From NCBI GenBank assembly GCA_955652195.1, contig CATPBC010000404.1:1-6191 (forward strand): a DNA stretch of 6,191 nt. The letters are read 5' to 3'. Numbering within the stretch: position 1 is the first letter of the stretch; each line of letters begins with the position of its first letter. The translations under genes and the position numbers were made by a program. The stretch is from an uncultured Xanthobacteraceae bacterium (GTDB lineage Bacteria > Pseudomonadota > Alphaproteobacteria > Rhizobiales > Xanthobacteraceae). This document shows positions 1 to 6,191 of the stretch, one piece after another. The notes under the pieces were generated by a model that was given only the letters and a program-made list of their open reading frames with translations, did not search any database and was not told the DNA's origin.

Positions 1-523
1 CGATCACCGCCGCTCGCACCGGATTGCCTGTCAGTGTCGCCTTGGCCGCCAGTTCGGGCGCGTCGCGGAAAGTGTCGGGAAATGTCGTGGCGATTGCAGT
101 AACGCGCGGCGCCAGCAGCCGATTGGCGCGTCCGACAACTGCATTAGCGTCGTGAATGAGTGCAGGCACGCCGCGCCACACCGCTGCGAGCACCGGAGGA
201 ACGCTCGGATAGCCGCCGAAGCCGACGACGGCGGCTGGGCGCAGGCGGCCGATCAACCGCCATGCCTGAAACAACCCGAGCCCGAGCCCTGCGGCGGTTT
301 GCACGACCGCGACGGGGTTGCGCGAGCGCAGTGTTGCGCTGGTAACGACGTGGATTACGTCATCGGCGAACGCGTCGCCAAATCGTGCCGCGCGCCGGTC
401 GGTTGCAAGATGCACCGCAACGCCGCGTTCGCTGAGTGCCCCGGCAAGTGCCGCGGCCGGGAATAAATGGCCGCCTGTCCCGCCGGCGGCGACGAGGACC
501 GGCGGCAATCTCGGATCATCCAT
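1..523 (-). CDS. murG: UDP-GlcNAc:lipid I GlcNAc transferase MurG, N-terminal part (3' end outside window)
   Basis: Peripheral, cytoplasmic-face GT28-family glycosyltransferase that adds GlcNAc to lipid I to form lipid II. My translation of the minus strand from ATG at 523 gives 174 open codons before the window edge, about half of a usual MurG (E. coli 355). It starts MDDPRLPPVLVAAGGTGGHL. Motifs are GGTGGHLFPA at 14-23 (the glycine-rich loop and H19 of the acceptor domain), VVGFGGYPSVPP at 99-110, HDANAVVGRANRLLA at 124-138 and GNPVR at 166-170. The last stretch is close to the start of the UDP-GlcNAc-binding domain, which lies outside. HDAN stands where E. coli MurG has HEQN. The ATG shares one base with the ftsW stop (TAATG), and only a weak GCGAG lies upstream, so translational coupling to ftsW is likely. 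Confidence 0.95.
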   Translation of the reverse strand, partial: MDDPRLPPVLVAAGGTGGHLFPAAALAGALSERGVAVHLATDRRAARFGDAFADDVIHVVTSATLRSRNPVAVVQTAAGLGLGLFQAWRLIGRLRPAAVVGFGGYPSVPPVLAAVWRGVPALIHDANAVVGRANRLLAPRVTAIATTFPDTFRDAPELAAKATLTGNPVRAAVI

Positions 524-1668
524 TACGCCGGACTCGCGGTAAGCCCGTTCACGCTGGCAAGTTTGGCACGCGGCCGTTCGCGAGTGAGCGCCACGAGCAT
601 ACCCATGCCGTAGGCAAGCGAGATCAAGGACGAGCCGCCGTAAGAGATAAAAGGCAAGGTCATTCCCTTGGCCGGCATCAGGTGGAGATTGACGGCCATG
701 TTGATGGCGGATTGCATGCCGAAAAGCATGGCGAGCCCAGCCGTTGCGAAACGGATGAACTGATCGTCGCTGGCCATGGCTTTCACCAGCGCACGGATCA
801 CGATCAGCGCGAACAGCGCGACCAGGATCAGGCACAGCACGCTGCCGAATTCTTCCGCGGCGACAGCAAAGACGAAATCGGTATGGCCTTCGGGCAGCAC
901 GCGCTTAATCGTGCCCTCGCCCGGGCCGCGGCCGAACCAGCCGCCGCGGATGAACGACTCGGTGGCGATGTCGATATTGAAAGTGTCGCCCGATGCCGGA
1001 TCGAGAAAGCGATTGATGCGCTGCGCCACGTGTGGGACGGTGAAAAAGGCGGCGATCAGACCGGCGCCCGCGGCGCCGGCCAATCCGATCACCCAAACAA
1101 GACGCATCCCGGCCATATAGAACAGCGCGCCCCAAACCAGCGCGATCAGCATGGTCTGGCCGAAATCGGGCTGCAGCACCAGCAGAGCGATAACCGCGAC
1201 CAGCAATCCGAGCGCAATGGAGTTCGTCGGCATTTCCGGACGCTTGGCGCTTTCGCCGAACAGCCAGGCAATGAGAATAACGAAAGCAGGCTTGAGGAAT
1301 TCCGACGCCTGAATATTCACGCCGAGAATGACGAGCCAGCGGCGTGCGCCCTTGATCTCGGCGCCGAAATACGGCGTCAGTGCCGTGAGCATCAAGCTCA
1401 CGGCGAATACAACCAGCGCCACTCTCCGAATCTCGTGCGGCGATAGAAAGGAGGTCGCGATCAGCACGAGGGCGGCGGGAATGAGAAACAAGACCTGACG
1501 ATTGACGAAGTGAAACGGATCAAGTCCGATGCGCGTCGCGACCGGCGGGCTTGCGGCGAGACACAGCACGATGCCGCCCAGCATCAGCGCGCCAACCGCC
1601 GCCAGCGTCAGGCGGTCGACGGTTCGCCACCATTCGCCGAGCACTGTCGGTTGCGCGCGGGAAGCCAT
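523..1668 (-). CDS. ftsW: Septal peptidoglycan glycosyltransferase FtsW (SEDS family)
   Basis: SEDS-family inner-membrane protein that polymerises lipid II into glycan at the division site, working with its class B penicillin-binding partner FtsI. It has 381 residues from ATG at 1668. The N-terminus is short and cytoplasmic with WWRTVDR at 13-19, followed by about ten hydrophobic segments. Motifs are KGARRWL at 106-112, NIQASEFLKP at 118-127, LQPDFGQT at 165-172, RGPGEG at 247-252, LPEGHTDFVFAV at 258-269 and PAKGMTLPFISYGGSSLIS at 332-350. D264 in HTDF matches the Asp that is essential in E. coli FtsW and RodA. The NIQASE stretch has Ala where the family usually has Pro (QPSE). Upstream, GGGGGA (1686-1681) sits 12 nt before ATG, rather far for a Shine-Dalgarno. 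The gene follows a 214-nt gap, and its TAA shares one base with the murG ATG. Context in a dcw cluster favours FtsW over RodA. Confidence 0.96.
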   Translation of the reverse strand: MASRAQPTVLGEWWRTVDRLTLAAVGALMLGGIVLCLAASPPVATRIGLDPFHFVNRQVLFLIPAALVLIATSFLSPHEIRRVALVVFAVSLMLTALTPYFGAEIKGARRWLVILGVNIQASEFLKPAFVILIAWLFGESAKRPEMPTNSIALGLLVAVIALLVLQPDFGQTMLIALVWGALFYMAGMRLVWVIGLAGAAGAGLIAAFFTVPHVAQRINRFLDPASGDTFNIDIATESFIRGGWFGRGPGEGTIKRVLPEGHTDFVFAVAAEEFGSVLCLILVALFALIVIRALVKAMASDDQFIRFATAGLAMLFGMQSAINMAVNLHLMPAKGMTLPFISYGGSSLISLAYGMGMLVALTRERPRAKLASVNGLTASPA

Positions 1669-1703
1669 CGTAAAACCAGGTCCCCCAGAAGATCCCCGCC
1701 TAA

Positions 1704-1804
1704 GGCCTGATCCCGAAAAGTGGTAACCGGTTTTCGGAAAAGATCATGCCCAAACAAAAAGCTAGAACGGGATGACGATTCGACGAAAACGCATCCCGCT
1801 CTAG
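1704..1804. repeat. Paired palindromic intergenic repeat, Rhizobiales-type
   Basis: Two adjacent imperfect palindromes form a unit of about 100 nt. The first has outer arms GGCCTGATC (1704-1712) and GATCATGCC (1742-1750), complementary but for one pair, and inner arms CCGAAAA (1713-1719) and TTTTCGG (1731-1737) around a GGTAACC core. Four unpaired A residues (1738-1741) bulge on the right. The second has arms at 1762-1774 and 1792-1804 with a 17-nt loop. The pattern of GATCCCGAAAAGTGG, then CCGGTTTTCGGAAAAGATCATG, then CAAACAAAAAGCTA and a second palindrome is, from memory, very like a short repeat scattered between genes in Bradyrhizobium and related genomes. That family match is recalled, not searched. 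Its function is unknown. Confidence 0.75.
1752..1804 (-). terminator. Terminator-like hairpin with T-rich tail in the operon direction
   Basis: Read on the minus strand, CTAGAGCGGGATG (1804-1792) pairs with CATCCCGTTCTAG (1774-1762) over 13 positions: 12 Watson-Crick pairs and one G-U wobble, around a 17-nt loop. CTTTTTGTTT (1761-1752) follows at once. This is the layout of a rho-independent terminator. On the plus strand the same site has an A-C mismatch and no T-run, so any terminator activity would act on the mur/fts transcript. It lies 79 nt past the murD stop and 94 nt before the ftsW start. The loop is long and the T-run is broken by G, so termination may be partial; the hairpin may instead serve in mRNA processing. 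Confidence 0.5.
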
Positions 1805-1848
1805 TCCTGCATCCGGCATGGTTTCTATGAGATTAAGATCATGCACAA

Positions 1849-1877
1849 CCGGCGCATGGCGGTTGATGTTTCGCCGG
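1849..1877. repeat. Short GC-rich inverted repeat just after murD
   Basis: CCGGCG (1849-1854) and CGCCGG (1872-1877) are perfect 6-bp complements separated by 17 nt, starting 5 nt after the murD stop. No T-run follows on either strand, so it does not look like an intrinsic terminator. It could protect the murD mRNA end, or be chance in GC-rich DNA. Confidence 0.35.
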
Positions 1878-1882
1878 CACGG

Positions 1883-3283
1883 CTAAGTGTTTTTCTGCAA
1901 TCCAGGCAACGCTTGGACCAGCACCCGGAACGCGTCGCCCCGCACCTCGAAATTGCGGTATTGGTCGAACGAGGCGCAGGCCGGCGAGAGCAGCACCACC
2001 GGCTCGGCGGCAGAAAAGGCGGCGGCATCGCGCGCCGCCGCGGCGAGCGCCTTGTCGAGCGTTCCGTTGATCTCGTGAGGCACCGCATCTGCCAAGGTGA
2101 CGGCGAATTGATCGGCCGCCTCACCGATAAGATAGGCCTTACGGATACGCGGAAAGAAAGACCGCAGGCTTTCGATGCCGCCGGTCTTTGGCAGCCCGCC
2201 AGCGATCCAGAAAATATCGCTGAAACAGGCCAGCGCCTGGGCGGCCGAATCGGCATTGGTGGCTTTGGAATCGTTGACAAAGAGCGCGGCGCCGCGCCGT
2301 CCGACTTCCTCCATCCGATGCGGCAGTCCCGGAAAGGACCGCAAGCCCGCTTGGATAGCCGGCGGATCGAGCCCGAGCGCTAGCGCGGCGGCTGTCGCGC
2401 AAGCCGCGTTCTGCGCGTTGTGCACCCCGCGCAATGAACCGATGCCGCCGAGCTCAGCAATCGGCGTGGCTTTGGCGCCGTCCGCGTGCATGATGCGGCT
2501 GCCATCCAGGTATAGGCCGTCGCTCAATTTGCGGCGGACCGAAATCTGCACCACGTGTTTGCCGGTTTGCGCCAGCCGCCCGGCGATCTGCTGGCACCAG
2601 TCGTCGTCGACGCCGATCACTGCGGCGCCTTCGTGCGGCACGCCGGCGACCAGACGCCCCTTCACCGCGGCGTAGTTTTCCATGGTGCCGTGCCGGTCGA
2701 GATGGTCCTCGGTGAGATTGATCAGGATTCCAACCGATGGATCGAGCGACGGCGCGAGGTCTATTTGATAGGACGAGCATTCGATCACATGCACACGGCC
2801 CGGTCGCGGCGGCTTAAGCGACAGGATGGCGGTGCCGATATTGCCGCCAAGCTGCGCGTCCATGCCGGCCGATGCGGCCAGATGCGCGATCATCGCCGTT
2901 GTGGTGGACTTGCCGTTGGTGCCGGTGACGGCAACGAATGGCGCTTGTGGCGCGTGATGCCGGCGCTCGCGGCTGAATAATTCGATGTCGCCGATCACCT
3001 CTATCGCCGCTTTGCGGGCGAGCTGCACCACCCAGTGCGGCGACGGGTGCGTGAGCGGAACACCGGGCGCGAGCACGAGCGCGGCGAGCTTCGACCAGTC
3101 GGCGTTACGCAGGTCGCTCGTCGGAATTCCACCGGCGCTCGCTTTCGCGACGCTTGCTGCGTCGTCATCGAAAGCGATCACGTCGGCGCCGCCGGCCAAT
3201 AGCGCGCTCGCGCTGGCCAAGCCGGAGGCGCCGAGGCCGAACACCGCGACCTTCTTGCCGGCAAGCGTCGTGATCGGAATCAC
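1883..3283 (-). CDS. murD: UDP-MurNAc-L-alanine:D-glutamate ligase MurD
   Basis: Cytoplasmic ATP-dependent ligase that adds D-glutamate to UDP-MurNAc-L-Ala. It has 466 residues, slightly longer than E. coli MurD (about 438). In order there is an N-terminal dinucleotide-like fold opening [12 protein letters not shown] (10-21) that binds the UDP moiety, DIELFSRE at 99-106, the P-loop [10 protein letters not shown] at 118-127 (K125), IECSSYQ at 167-173, [10 protein letters not shown] at 189-198, GVHNAQN at 286-292, [10 protein letters not shown] at 337-346 and [11 protein letters not shown] at 432-442 in the C-terminal domain. The start is GTG at 3283. It is in frame with the mraY stop 9 nt upstream, and the next in-frame valine codons would cut into the first glycine loop, so no better start exists. 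No clear Shine-Dalgarno is present, so coupling to mraY translation is likely (inference). The gene is the last before the 214-nt gap. Confidence 0.97.
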   Translation of the reverse strand: MIPITTLAGKKVAVFGLGASGLASASALLAGGADVIAFDDDAASVAKASAGGIPTSDLRNADWSKLAALVLAPGVPLTHPSPHWVVQLARKAAIEVIGDIELFSRERRHHAPQAPFVAVTGTNGKSTTTAMIAHLAASAGMDAQLGGNIGTAILSLKPPRPGRVHVIECSSYQIDLAPSLDPSVGILINLTEDHLDRHGTMENYAAVKGRLVAGVPHEGAAVIGVDDDWCQQIAGRLAQTGKHVVQISVRRKLSDGLYLDGSRIMHADGAKATPIAELGGIGSLRGVHNAQNAACATAAALALGLDPPAIQAGLRSFPGLPHRMEEVGRRGAALFVNDSKATNADSAAQALACFSDIFWIAGGLPKTGGIESLRSFFPRIRKAYLIGEAADQFAVTLADAVPHEINGTLDKALAAAARDAAAFSAAEPVVLLSPACASFDQYRNFEVRGDAFRVLVQALPGLQKNT

Positions 3284-3292
3284 GGTGGCGCG

Positions 3293-4378
3293 CTATCGCA
3301 ACTTCAAGGTCGAAAGTCCGGCGAGCGCCAACACTACGGCGACGATCCAGAAACGAATCACGATCTGCGGCTCGGTCCAGCCGAGCTGCTCGAAGTGATG
3401 ATGGATCGGCGCCATTTTGAATACGCGCCTGCCAGTGAGCTTGTACGATACGACCTGGACGATGACCGAGACTGCTTCCAGAACAAACAAGCCGCCGATC
3501 ACCGCGAGCACGATTTCATGTTTGGTGGCGATCGCCACGGCGCCGAGCATGCCGCCCAGCGCGAGCGAGCCGGTGTCGCCCATGAAAATCGACGCCGGCG
3601 GGGCGTTGAACCACAGAAAGCCCAGGCCGGCACCGAGCACGGCGCCACAGAGGACCGACAGCTCGCCGGTACCGGCGACATAATGGATCTGCAGATAATC
3701 GGCGAACACCGTATTGCCCGAGAGATACGAGATCATGCCGAAACTTGCCGACGCGATCATCACCGGAACGATGGCAAGCCCGTCGAGTCCGTCAGTGAGG
3801 TTCACCGCGTTTCCCGCGCCAACAATGATGAACATTGCAAACAATACGAAAAACCAGCCGAGATTGAGCACTAGCTCCTTGAAAAAAGGAAACACCAGCG
3901 AGGTTGAAAACGGCGCGTGGCCGAGTCGCACCAGCGCGAGACAGGCAATACCGGCAATGACGGCTTCGATGACGAGCCGGATGCGGCCGCCAAAGCCGTC
4001 ATGCGACTGCTTCGTCACTTTCAGGTAGTCGTCGTAAAAGCCCACCAATCCGAAACCGAGCGTCACCCACAGCACCACCCAAACGTAAGGATTGGTCGGG
4101 TTTGCCCACAGCAGCGTCGAGACCAGCATCCCGGACAGTATCATCAAACCGCCCATCGTCGGCGTTCCCGCCTTGGCGATGAGGTGCGATTTCGGCCCGT
4201 CGGTGCGGATCGGCTGGCCTTTGCCTTGCAAGAGCCGCAGGCGGTCGATGATGTGCTGGCCGAACAAAAAGACGAACAACAGTGCGGTTATCACCGCGCC
4301 GCCGGTGCGAAACGTGATGTAGCGAAAGACATTGAGCACCGAGAGCTTGTCCGACAGATCGACCAGCCAATAGAGCAT
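3293..4378 (-). CDS. mraY: Phospho-MurNAc-pentapeptide transferase MraY
   Basis: Integral inner-membrane enzyme that transfers phospho-MurNAc-pentapeptide from UDP to undecaprenyl phosphate, making lipid I. I chose ATG at 4378, giving 361 residues (E. coli has 360) beginning [14 protein letters not shown] at 4391-4388 lies 9 nt upstream; a TTG three codons earlier (4387) would lie against that AAGG. About ten membrane segments are visible, roughly 26-42, 72-92, 98-114, 132-152, 170-190, 197-217, 240-258, 264-284, 288-311 and 339-358. Family motifs are GTPTMGG at 71-77, the metal/catalytic pair DDYLK at 116-120 (D116, D117), NLTDGLDGL at 193-201, FMGDTGS at 265-271 (D268, the equivalent of the essential third Asp) and the MAPIHHHFE loop at 322-330. 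The gene starts 5 nt after the murF stop, and murD follows 9 nt after its TAG. Confidence 0.97.
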   Translation of the reverse strand: MLYWLVDLSDKLSVLNVFRYITFRTGGAVITALLFVFLFGQHIIDRLRLLQGKGQPIRTDGPKSHLIAKAGTPTMGGLMILSGMLVSTLLWANPTNPYVWVVLWVTLGFGLVGFYDDYLKVTKQSHDGFGGRIRLVIEAVIAGIACLALVRLGHAPFSTSLVFPFFKELVLNLGWFFVLFAMFIIVGAGNAVNLTDGLDGLAIVPVMIASASFGMISYLSGNTVFADYLQIHYVAGTGELSVLCGAVLGAGLGFLWFNAPPASIFMGDTGSLALGGMLGAVAIATKHEIVLAVIGGLFVLEAVSVIVQVVSYKLTGRRVFKMAPIHHHFEQLGWTEPQIVIRFWIVAVVLALAGLSTLKLR

Positions 4379-4383
4379 TGCAA

Positions 4384-5829
4384 TCAACCTTGTGCGGAAG
4401 CTTCTTCGAAGCTCTCGTGGCGCGGATAGCTGCGCTGTAACGCCTTGACGATCGGCGCCATGCGCGAGCCGAGCGAGCCCTTGACCATGACGACGTCGCC
4501 AGCGTGGATTGCCGGCAGCACTTCCGCCTCAAGCGCGGCTGCGTTCTCGGCATAGCCGCCGCGCCGGCTCGCAGGAAGCGCCTGCCACAGCGCCTCCATC
4601 AAGGGACCGCAACAGAAGACCAAGTCGACGCCGTTGGCAATCACCGCATCGGCCAAGCTGCGATGCAGATCCGGACCGTTCGGGCCGAGTTCCAACATGT
4701 CGCCGAGCACAGCGATGCGCCGGCCCCGCGGCCCGACAGGCGATCGTCCAAGCACCGCCAATGCAGCCTCGACCGAAGCGGGATTGGCGTTGTAGCTCTC
4801 GTCGAGGATCAATGCCGGTCCGCCGGGAAGCTCGATTTCAATCGGCGCGCCGCGGCCCGACGCCGCCCGCAACTCGGTAAGGGCTAAGGCGGCAAGCGCG
4901 AGATCGGCGCCGACGAGTTCGGCTGCCGCCAACACTGCAAGCGAGTTGATGACGAGGTGGCGTCCCGGTGCCCCGATCTTATAGCTGAACTGCGTGCCGA
5001 AAATTTCAGCTTCGACGGTCGAGCAACGTGCGTGCAAAGCGCATTTAATCAGACGCGCATCGGCTTCGGCATGCTCGCCAAATGAAATCACGCGCGTGAT
5101 CCCAGCCTGTTCCGCGCGTGCTTTGAGCTGCGCAAATTGGCCGATGTCGCGATTGATCACAGCCGCGCCGTCCGCCGGTACGCCAACAAATATTTCAGCT
5201 TTGGCGTCGGCGATGTTGGCGAGCGAACCCAAGAATTCGAGATGCACCGGCGCAATCGTGGTGATGATCGCAATCTGCGGCCGGACCAGCCGCGACAGCG
5301 GTGCGATTTCGCCTTGGTGGTTCATGCCCATTTCGAATATTGCGTAACGCGCGCTCGATGGACAACGCGCCAGCGACAGCGGTACGCCCCAATGATTGTT
5401 GTAGGACGCGACCGAGGCATGCGTCTCGCCATCTTTGGACAGCGCAAGACGCAGCGCTTCCTTGGTTCCGGTCTTGCCGACCGAACCGGTGACGCCGATC
5501 ACTTTGCCCGGCAGTCGTGCGCGAGCGGCTACGGCGAGGTTCCGCAAAGCTGCGAGCACGTCCGGCACAATCAGCAGTGGGGCACCCGCGGCAAACTGCG
5601 AGCGCCGGTCGGCGGCGACGACCGCGAGCGCTGCCTTGGCGGATAATGCCGCTGGAACAAATTCATGGCCGTCGCGGTGATCGCCGCGGATCGCAAAGAA
5701 AGCTTCGTCCGGTCCGATGCTGCGGCTGTCAATCGAGAGGCCGCAGATCGAGGCAGGAAGGTGTCCCTGGCGCTCGGCGCCCATCGCGTTCGCCATTGCG
5801 TCTATGGTCCACAGCGCGGGCGCGGTCAT
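4384..5829 (-). CDS. murF: UDP-MurNAc-tripeptide:D-Ala-D-Ala ligase MurF
   Basis: Cytoplasmic ATP-dependent ligase that joins D-Ala-D-Ala to UDP-MurNAc-tripeptide, the last soluble step of the precursor pathway. The protein has 481 residues, a little longer than the roughly 450 of E. coli MurF. Visible in order are the N-terminal UDP-binding domain (about 1-108, with SIDSRSI at 32-38), the ATP P-loop GVTGSVGKT at 112-120 (K119, T120), YNNHWGVPL at 143-151, [10 protein letters not shown] at 166-175, HLEFLGS at 196-202, DESYNANP at 343-350 opening the C-terminal domain, VLGDMLELG at 374-382 and VKGSLGSRM at 449-457. The residue after GKT is Gly where many MurF proteins have Ser or Thr; the core lysine and threonine are intact. 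The start is supported by AAGGA (5843-5839) placed 9 nt before ATG and by the ATGA overlap with murE. No frameshift or internal stop is seen. Confidence 0.97.
   Translation of the reverse strand: MTAPALWTIDAMANAMGAERQGHLPASICGLSIDSRSIGPDEAFFAIRGDHRDGHEFVPAALSAKAALAVVAADRRSQFAAGAPLLIVPDVLAALRNLAVAARARLPGKVIGVTGSVGKTGTKEALRLALSKDGETHASVASYNNHWGVPLSLARCPSSARYAIFEMGMNHQGEIAPLSRLVRPQIAIITTIAPVHLEFLGSLANIADAKAEIFVGVPADGAAVINRDIGQFAQLKARAEQAGITRVISFGEHAEADARLIKCALHARCSTVEAEIFGTQFSYKIGAPGRHLVINSLAVLAAAELVGADLALAALALTELRAASGRGAPIEIELPGGPALILDESYNANPASVEAALAVLGRSPVGPRGRRIAVLGDMLELGPNGPDLHRSLADAVIANGVDLVFCCGPLMEALWQALPASRRGGYAENAAALEAEVLPAIHAGDVVMVKGSLGSRMAPIVKALQRSYPRHESFEEASAQG
4388..4391 (-). promoter_or_regulatory. 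Shine-Dalgarno of mraY
   Basis: AAGG lies over the last codons of murF, 9 nt before ATG at 4378. It decides for that ATG over the TTG at 4387, which would leave no spacing. Confidence 0.65.
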
Positions 5830-6191
5830 GCGGCAAGTTCCTTTAGAGCCGTAGCGACCGCTTGGTGATCGCTGAAGGGCATGATCCGGTCGCCGATGAT
5901 TTGGCCGGTTTCATGACCCTTTCCGGCGATCAGCAAGATATCGCCGGGCCGCAACTCGCCGATGGCACGGCGGATCGCGTCGCGCCGGTCGCCGATCTCG
6001 GCGGCGCCAGTCGCGGCGGCAAGGATCGCGGCGCGGATCGCTGCGGGGTCTTCGCTGCGCGGATTATCGTCGGTGACGATCACCCGGTCGGCTTTGGCGG
6101 CGGCGACGGCGCCCATCAAGGGCCGCTTGCCACGATCGCGATCGCCGCCCGCGCCGAACACGACGATGAGACGACCGGCCGCGTAGGGACG
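5826..6191 (-). CDS. murE: UDP-MurNAc-tripeptide synthetase MurE, C-terminal part (5' end outside window)
   Basis: Cytoplasmic ATP-dependent ligase that adds meso-diaminopimelate to UDP-MurNAc-L-Ala-D-Glu. Only the last 121 codons are here. The frame is open to the window edge, so the gene continues beyond 6191. The fragment is the C-terminal Mur ligase domain. It begins [20 protein letters not shown], followed by GKRP, the usual entry to that domain. DNPR at fragment residues 42-45 is the signature that in E. coli MurE reads meso-diaminopimelate rather than L-lysine. GKGHE at 90-94 matches the loop whose Gly and Glu bind the diaminopimelate carboxyl end. The catalytic P-loop and carbamylated lysine lie upstream and cannot be checked. 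The TGA stop at 5826-5828 overlaps the murF ATG by 4 nt, so the two are probably translationally coupled. A GTG at 6161 is internal, not the start. Confidence 0.96.
   Translation of the reverse strand, partial: RPYAAGRLIVVFGAGGDRDRGKRPLMGAVAAAKADRVIVTDDNPRSEDPAAIRAAILAAATGAAEIGDRRDAIRRAIGELRPGDILLIAGKGHETGQIIGDRIMPFSDHQAVATALKELAA
5839..5843 (-). promoter_or_regulatory. Shine-Dalgarno of murF
   Basis: AAGGA lies inside the last codons of murE, 9 nt before the murF ATG. It fixes the murF start at 5829 and is the strongest ribosome-binding site in the window. Confidence 0.8.

Larger units (their letters stand above)
1669..1882 (-). other. murD-ftsW intercistronic region, 214 nt, non-coding
   Basis: This is the only gap of note in the window; the other gene junctions overlap or are under 10 nt apart. 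I see no gene in it. From the murD side it holds a 6-bp inverted repeat, about 45 nt with nothing recognisable apart from a 10-nt repeat copy, two adjacent palindromes (1804-1762 and 1750-1704), then a roughly 35-nt ftsW leader. It is visibly richer in A and T runs than the surrounding coding DNA. I could not find a convincing sigma-70-type promoter for ftsW in it, although one may be present. Confidence 0.85.

Noticed and set aside
436..1446. Long plus-strand open frame of 336 codons opposite ftsW and the murG start
   Set aside because: Its residues are low-complexity, rich in Arg, His, Gln and Asp, with no recognisable fold. It is antisense to a clear FtsW with all family motifs. Long antisense frames are expected in GC-rich coding DNA.
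1849..1877. GC-rich inverted repeat after murD as an intrinsic terminator
   Set aside because: The stem is only 6 bp with a 17-nt loop, and no T-run follows on either strand.
2274..2279. TTGACA, a perfect -35 hexamer on the plus strand
   Set aside because: It lies inside murD, no -10 partner is convincing, and no plus-strand gene lies downstream.
1841..2383. Plus-strand open frame of 180 codons opposite murD
   Set aside because: It is the antisense shadow of the MurD C-terminal domain, with no family resemblance and no start signal.
3395..3874. Plus-strand open frame of 159 codons opposite mraY
   Set aside because: Its charged, His- and Asp-rich composition is the expected antisense of membrane-helix codons, and MraY on the other strand is certain.
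4376..4387. TTG at 4387 as the mraY start
   Set aside because: It would overlap the murF stop region with no room for the AAGG ribosome site. ATG at 4378 gives the familiar MLYWL start, a 361-residue protein and 9-nt spacing.
1..6191. Hidden extra system: tRNA, CRISPR, insertion sequence, toxin-antitoxin or phage genes
   Set aside because: Reading both strands, all but about 230 nt is accounted for by six standard cell-wall and division genes; the gap has only palindromic repeats and no reading frame of note.

Overview
This window is a run of six genes on the minus strand from the dcw (division and cell wall) cluster. In transcription order they are murE (3' end only), murF, mraY, murD, ftsW and murG (5' part only). 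The gene order, the protein sequences and the high G+C content suggest an alphaproteobacterium of the order Hyphomicrobiales (Rhizobiales), probably near the Nitrobacteraceae/Xanthobacteraceae. The palindromic repeat between murD and ftsW resembles a family I recall as common in those genomes. The taxonomic call is inference from sequence style; no database search was made.

Layout, from high to low coordinates: murE enters at 6191 and stops at 5826. It overlaps murF (5829-4384) by 4 nt (ATGA). mraY starts 5 nt after murF (4378-3293), and murD follows 9 nt after mraY with a GTG start (3283-1883). A non-coding gap of 214 nt (1882-1669) comes next. ftsW (1668-523) ends in TAATG, where its stop overlaps the murG start by 1 nt. 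murG runs off the left edge. No plus-strand gene, RNA gene, insertion sequence or CRISPR array is visible.

The genes form one biochemical line. MurD adds D-Glu to UDP-MurNAc-Ala, MurE adds meso-diaminopimelate (its DNPR motif is present) and MurF adds D-Ala-D-Ala. MraY moves the phospho-MurNAc-pentapeptide to the lipid carrier (lipid I), MurG adds GlcNAc (lipid II), and FtsW polymerises lipid II at the division septum. All complete genes carry their family signatures and look intact.

The coding content is ordinary. The one place worth a second look is the murD-ftsW gap. It holds two adjacent palindromes, one of which, read in the operon direction, is a 13-bp hairpin followed by a T-rich run like an intrinsic terminator. 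It may divide the cluster into two expression units, or act as an mRNA processing or partial termination site.
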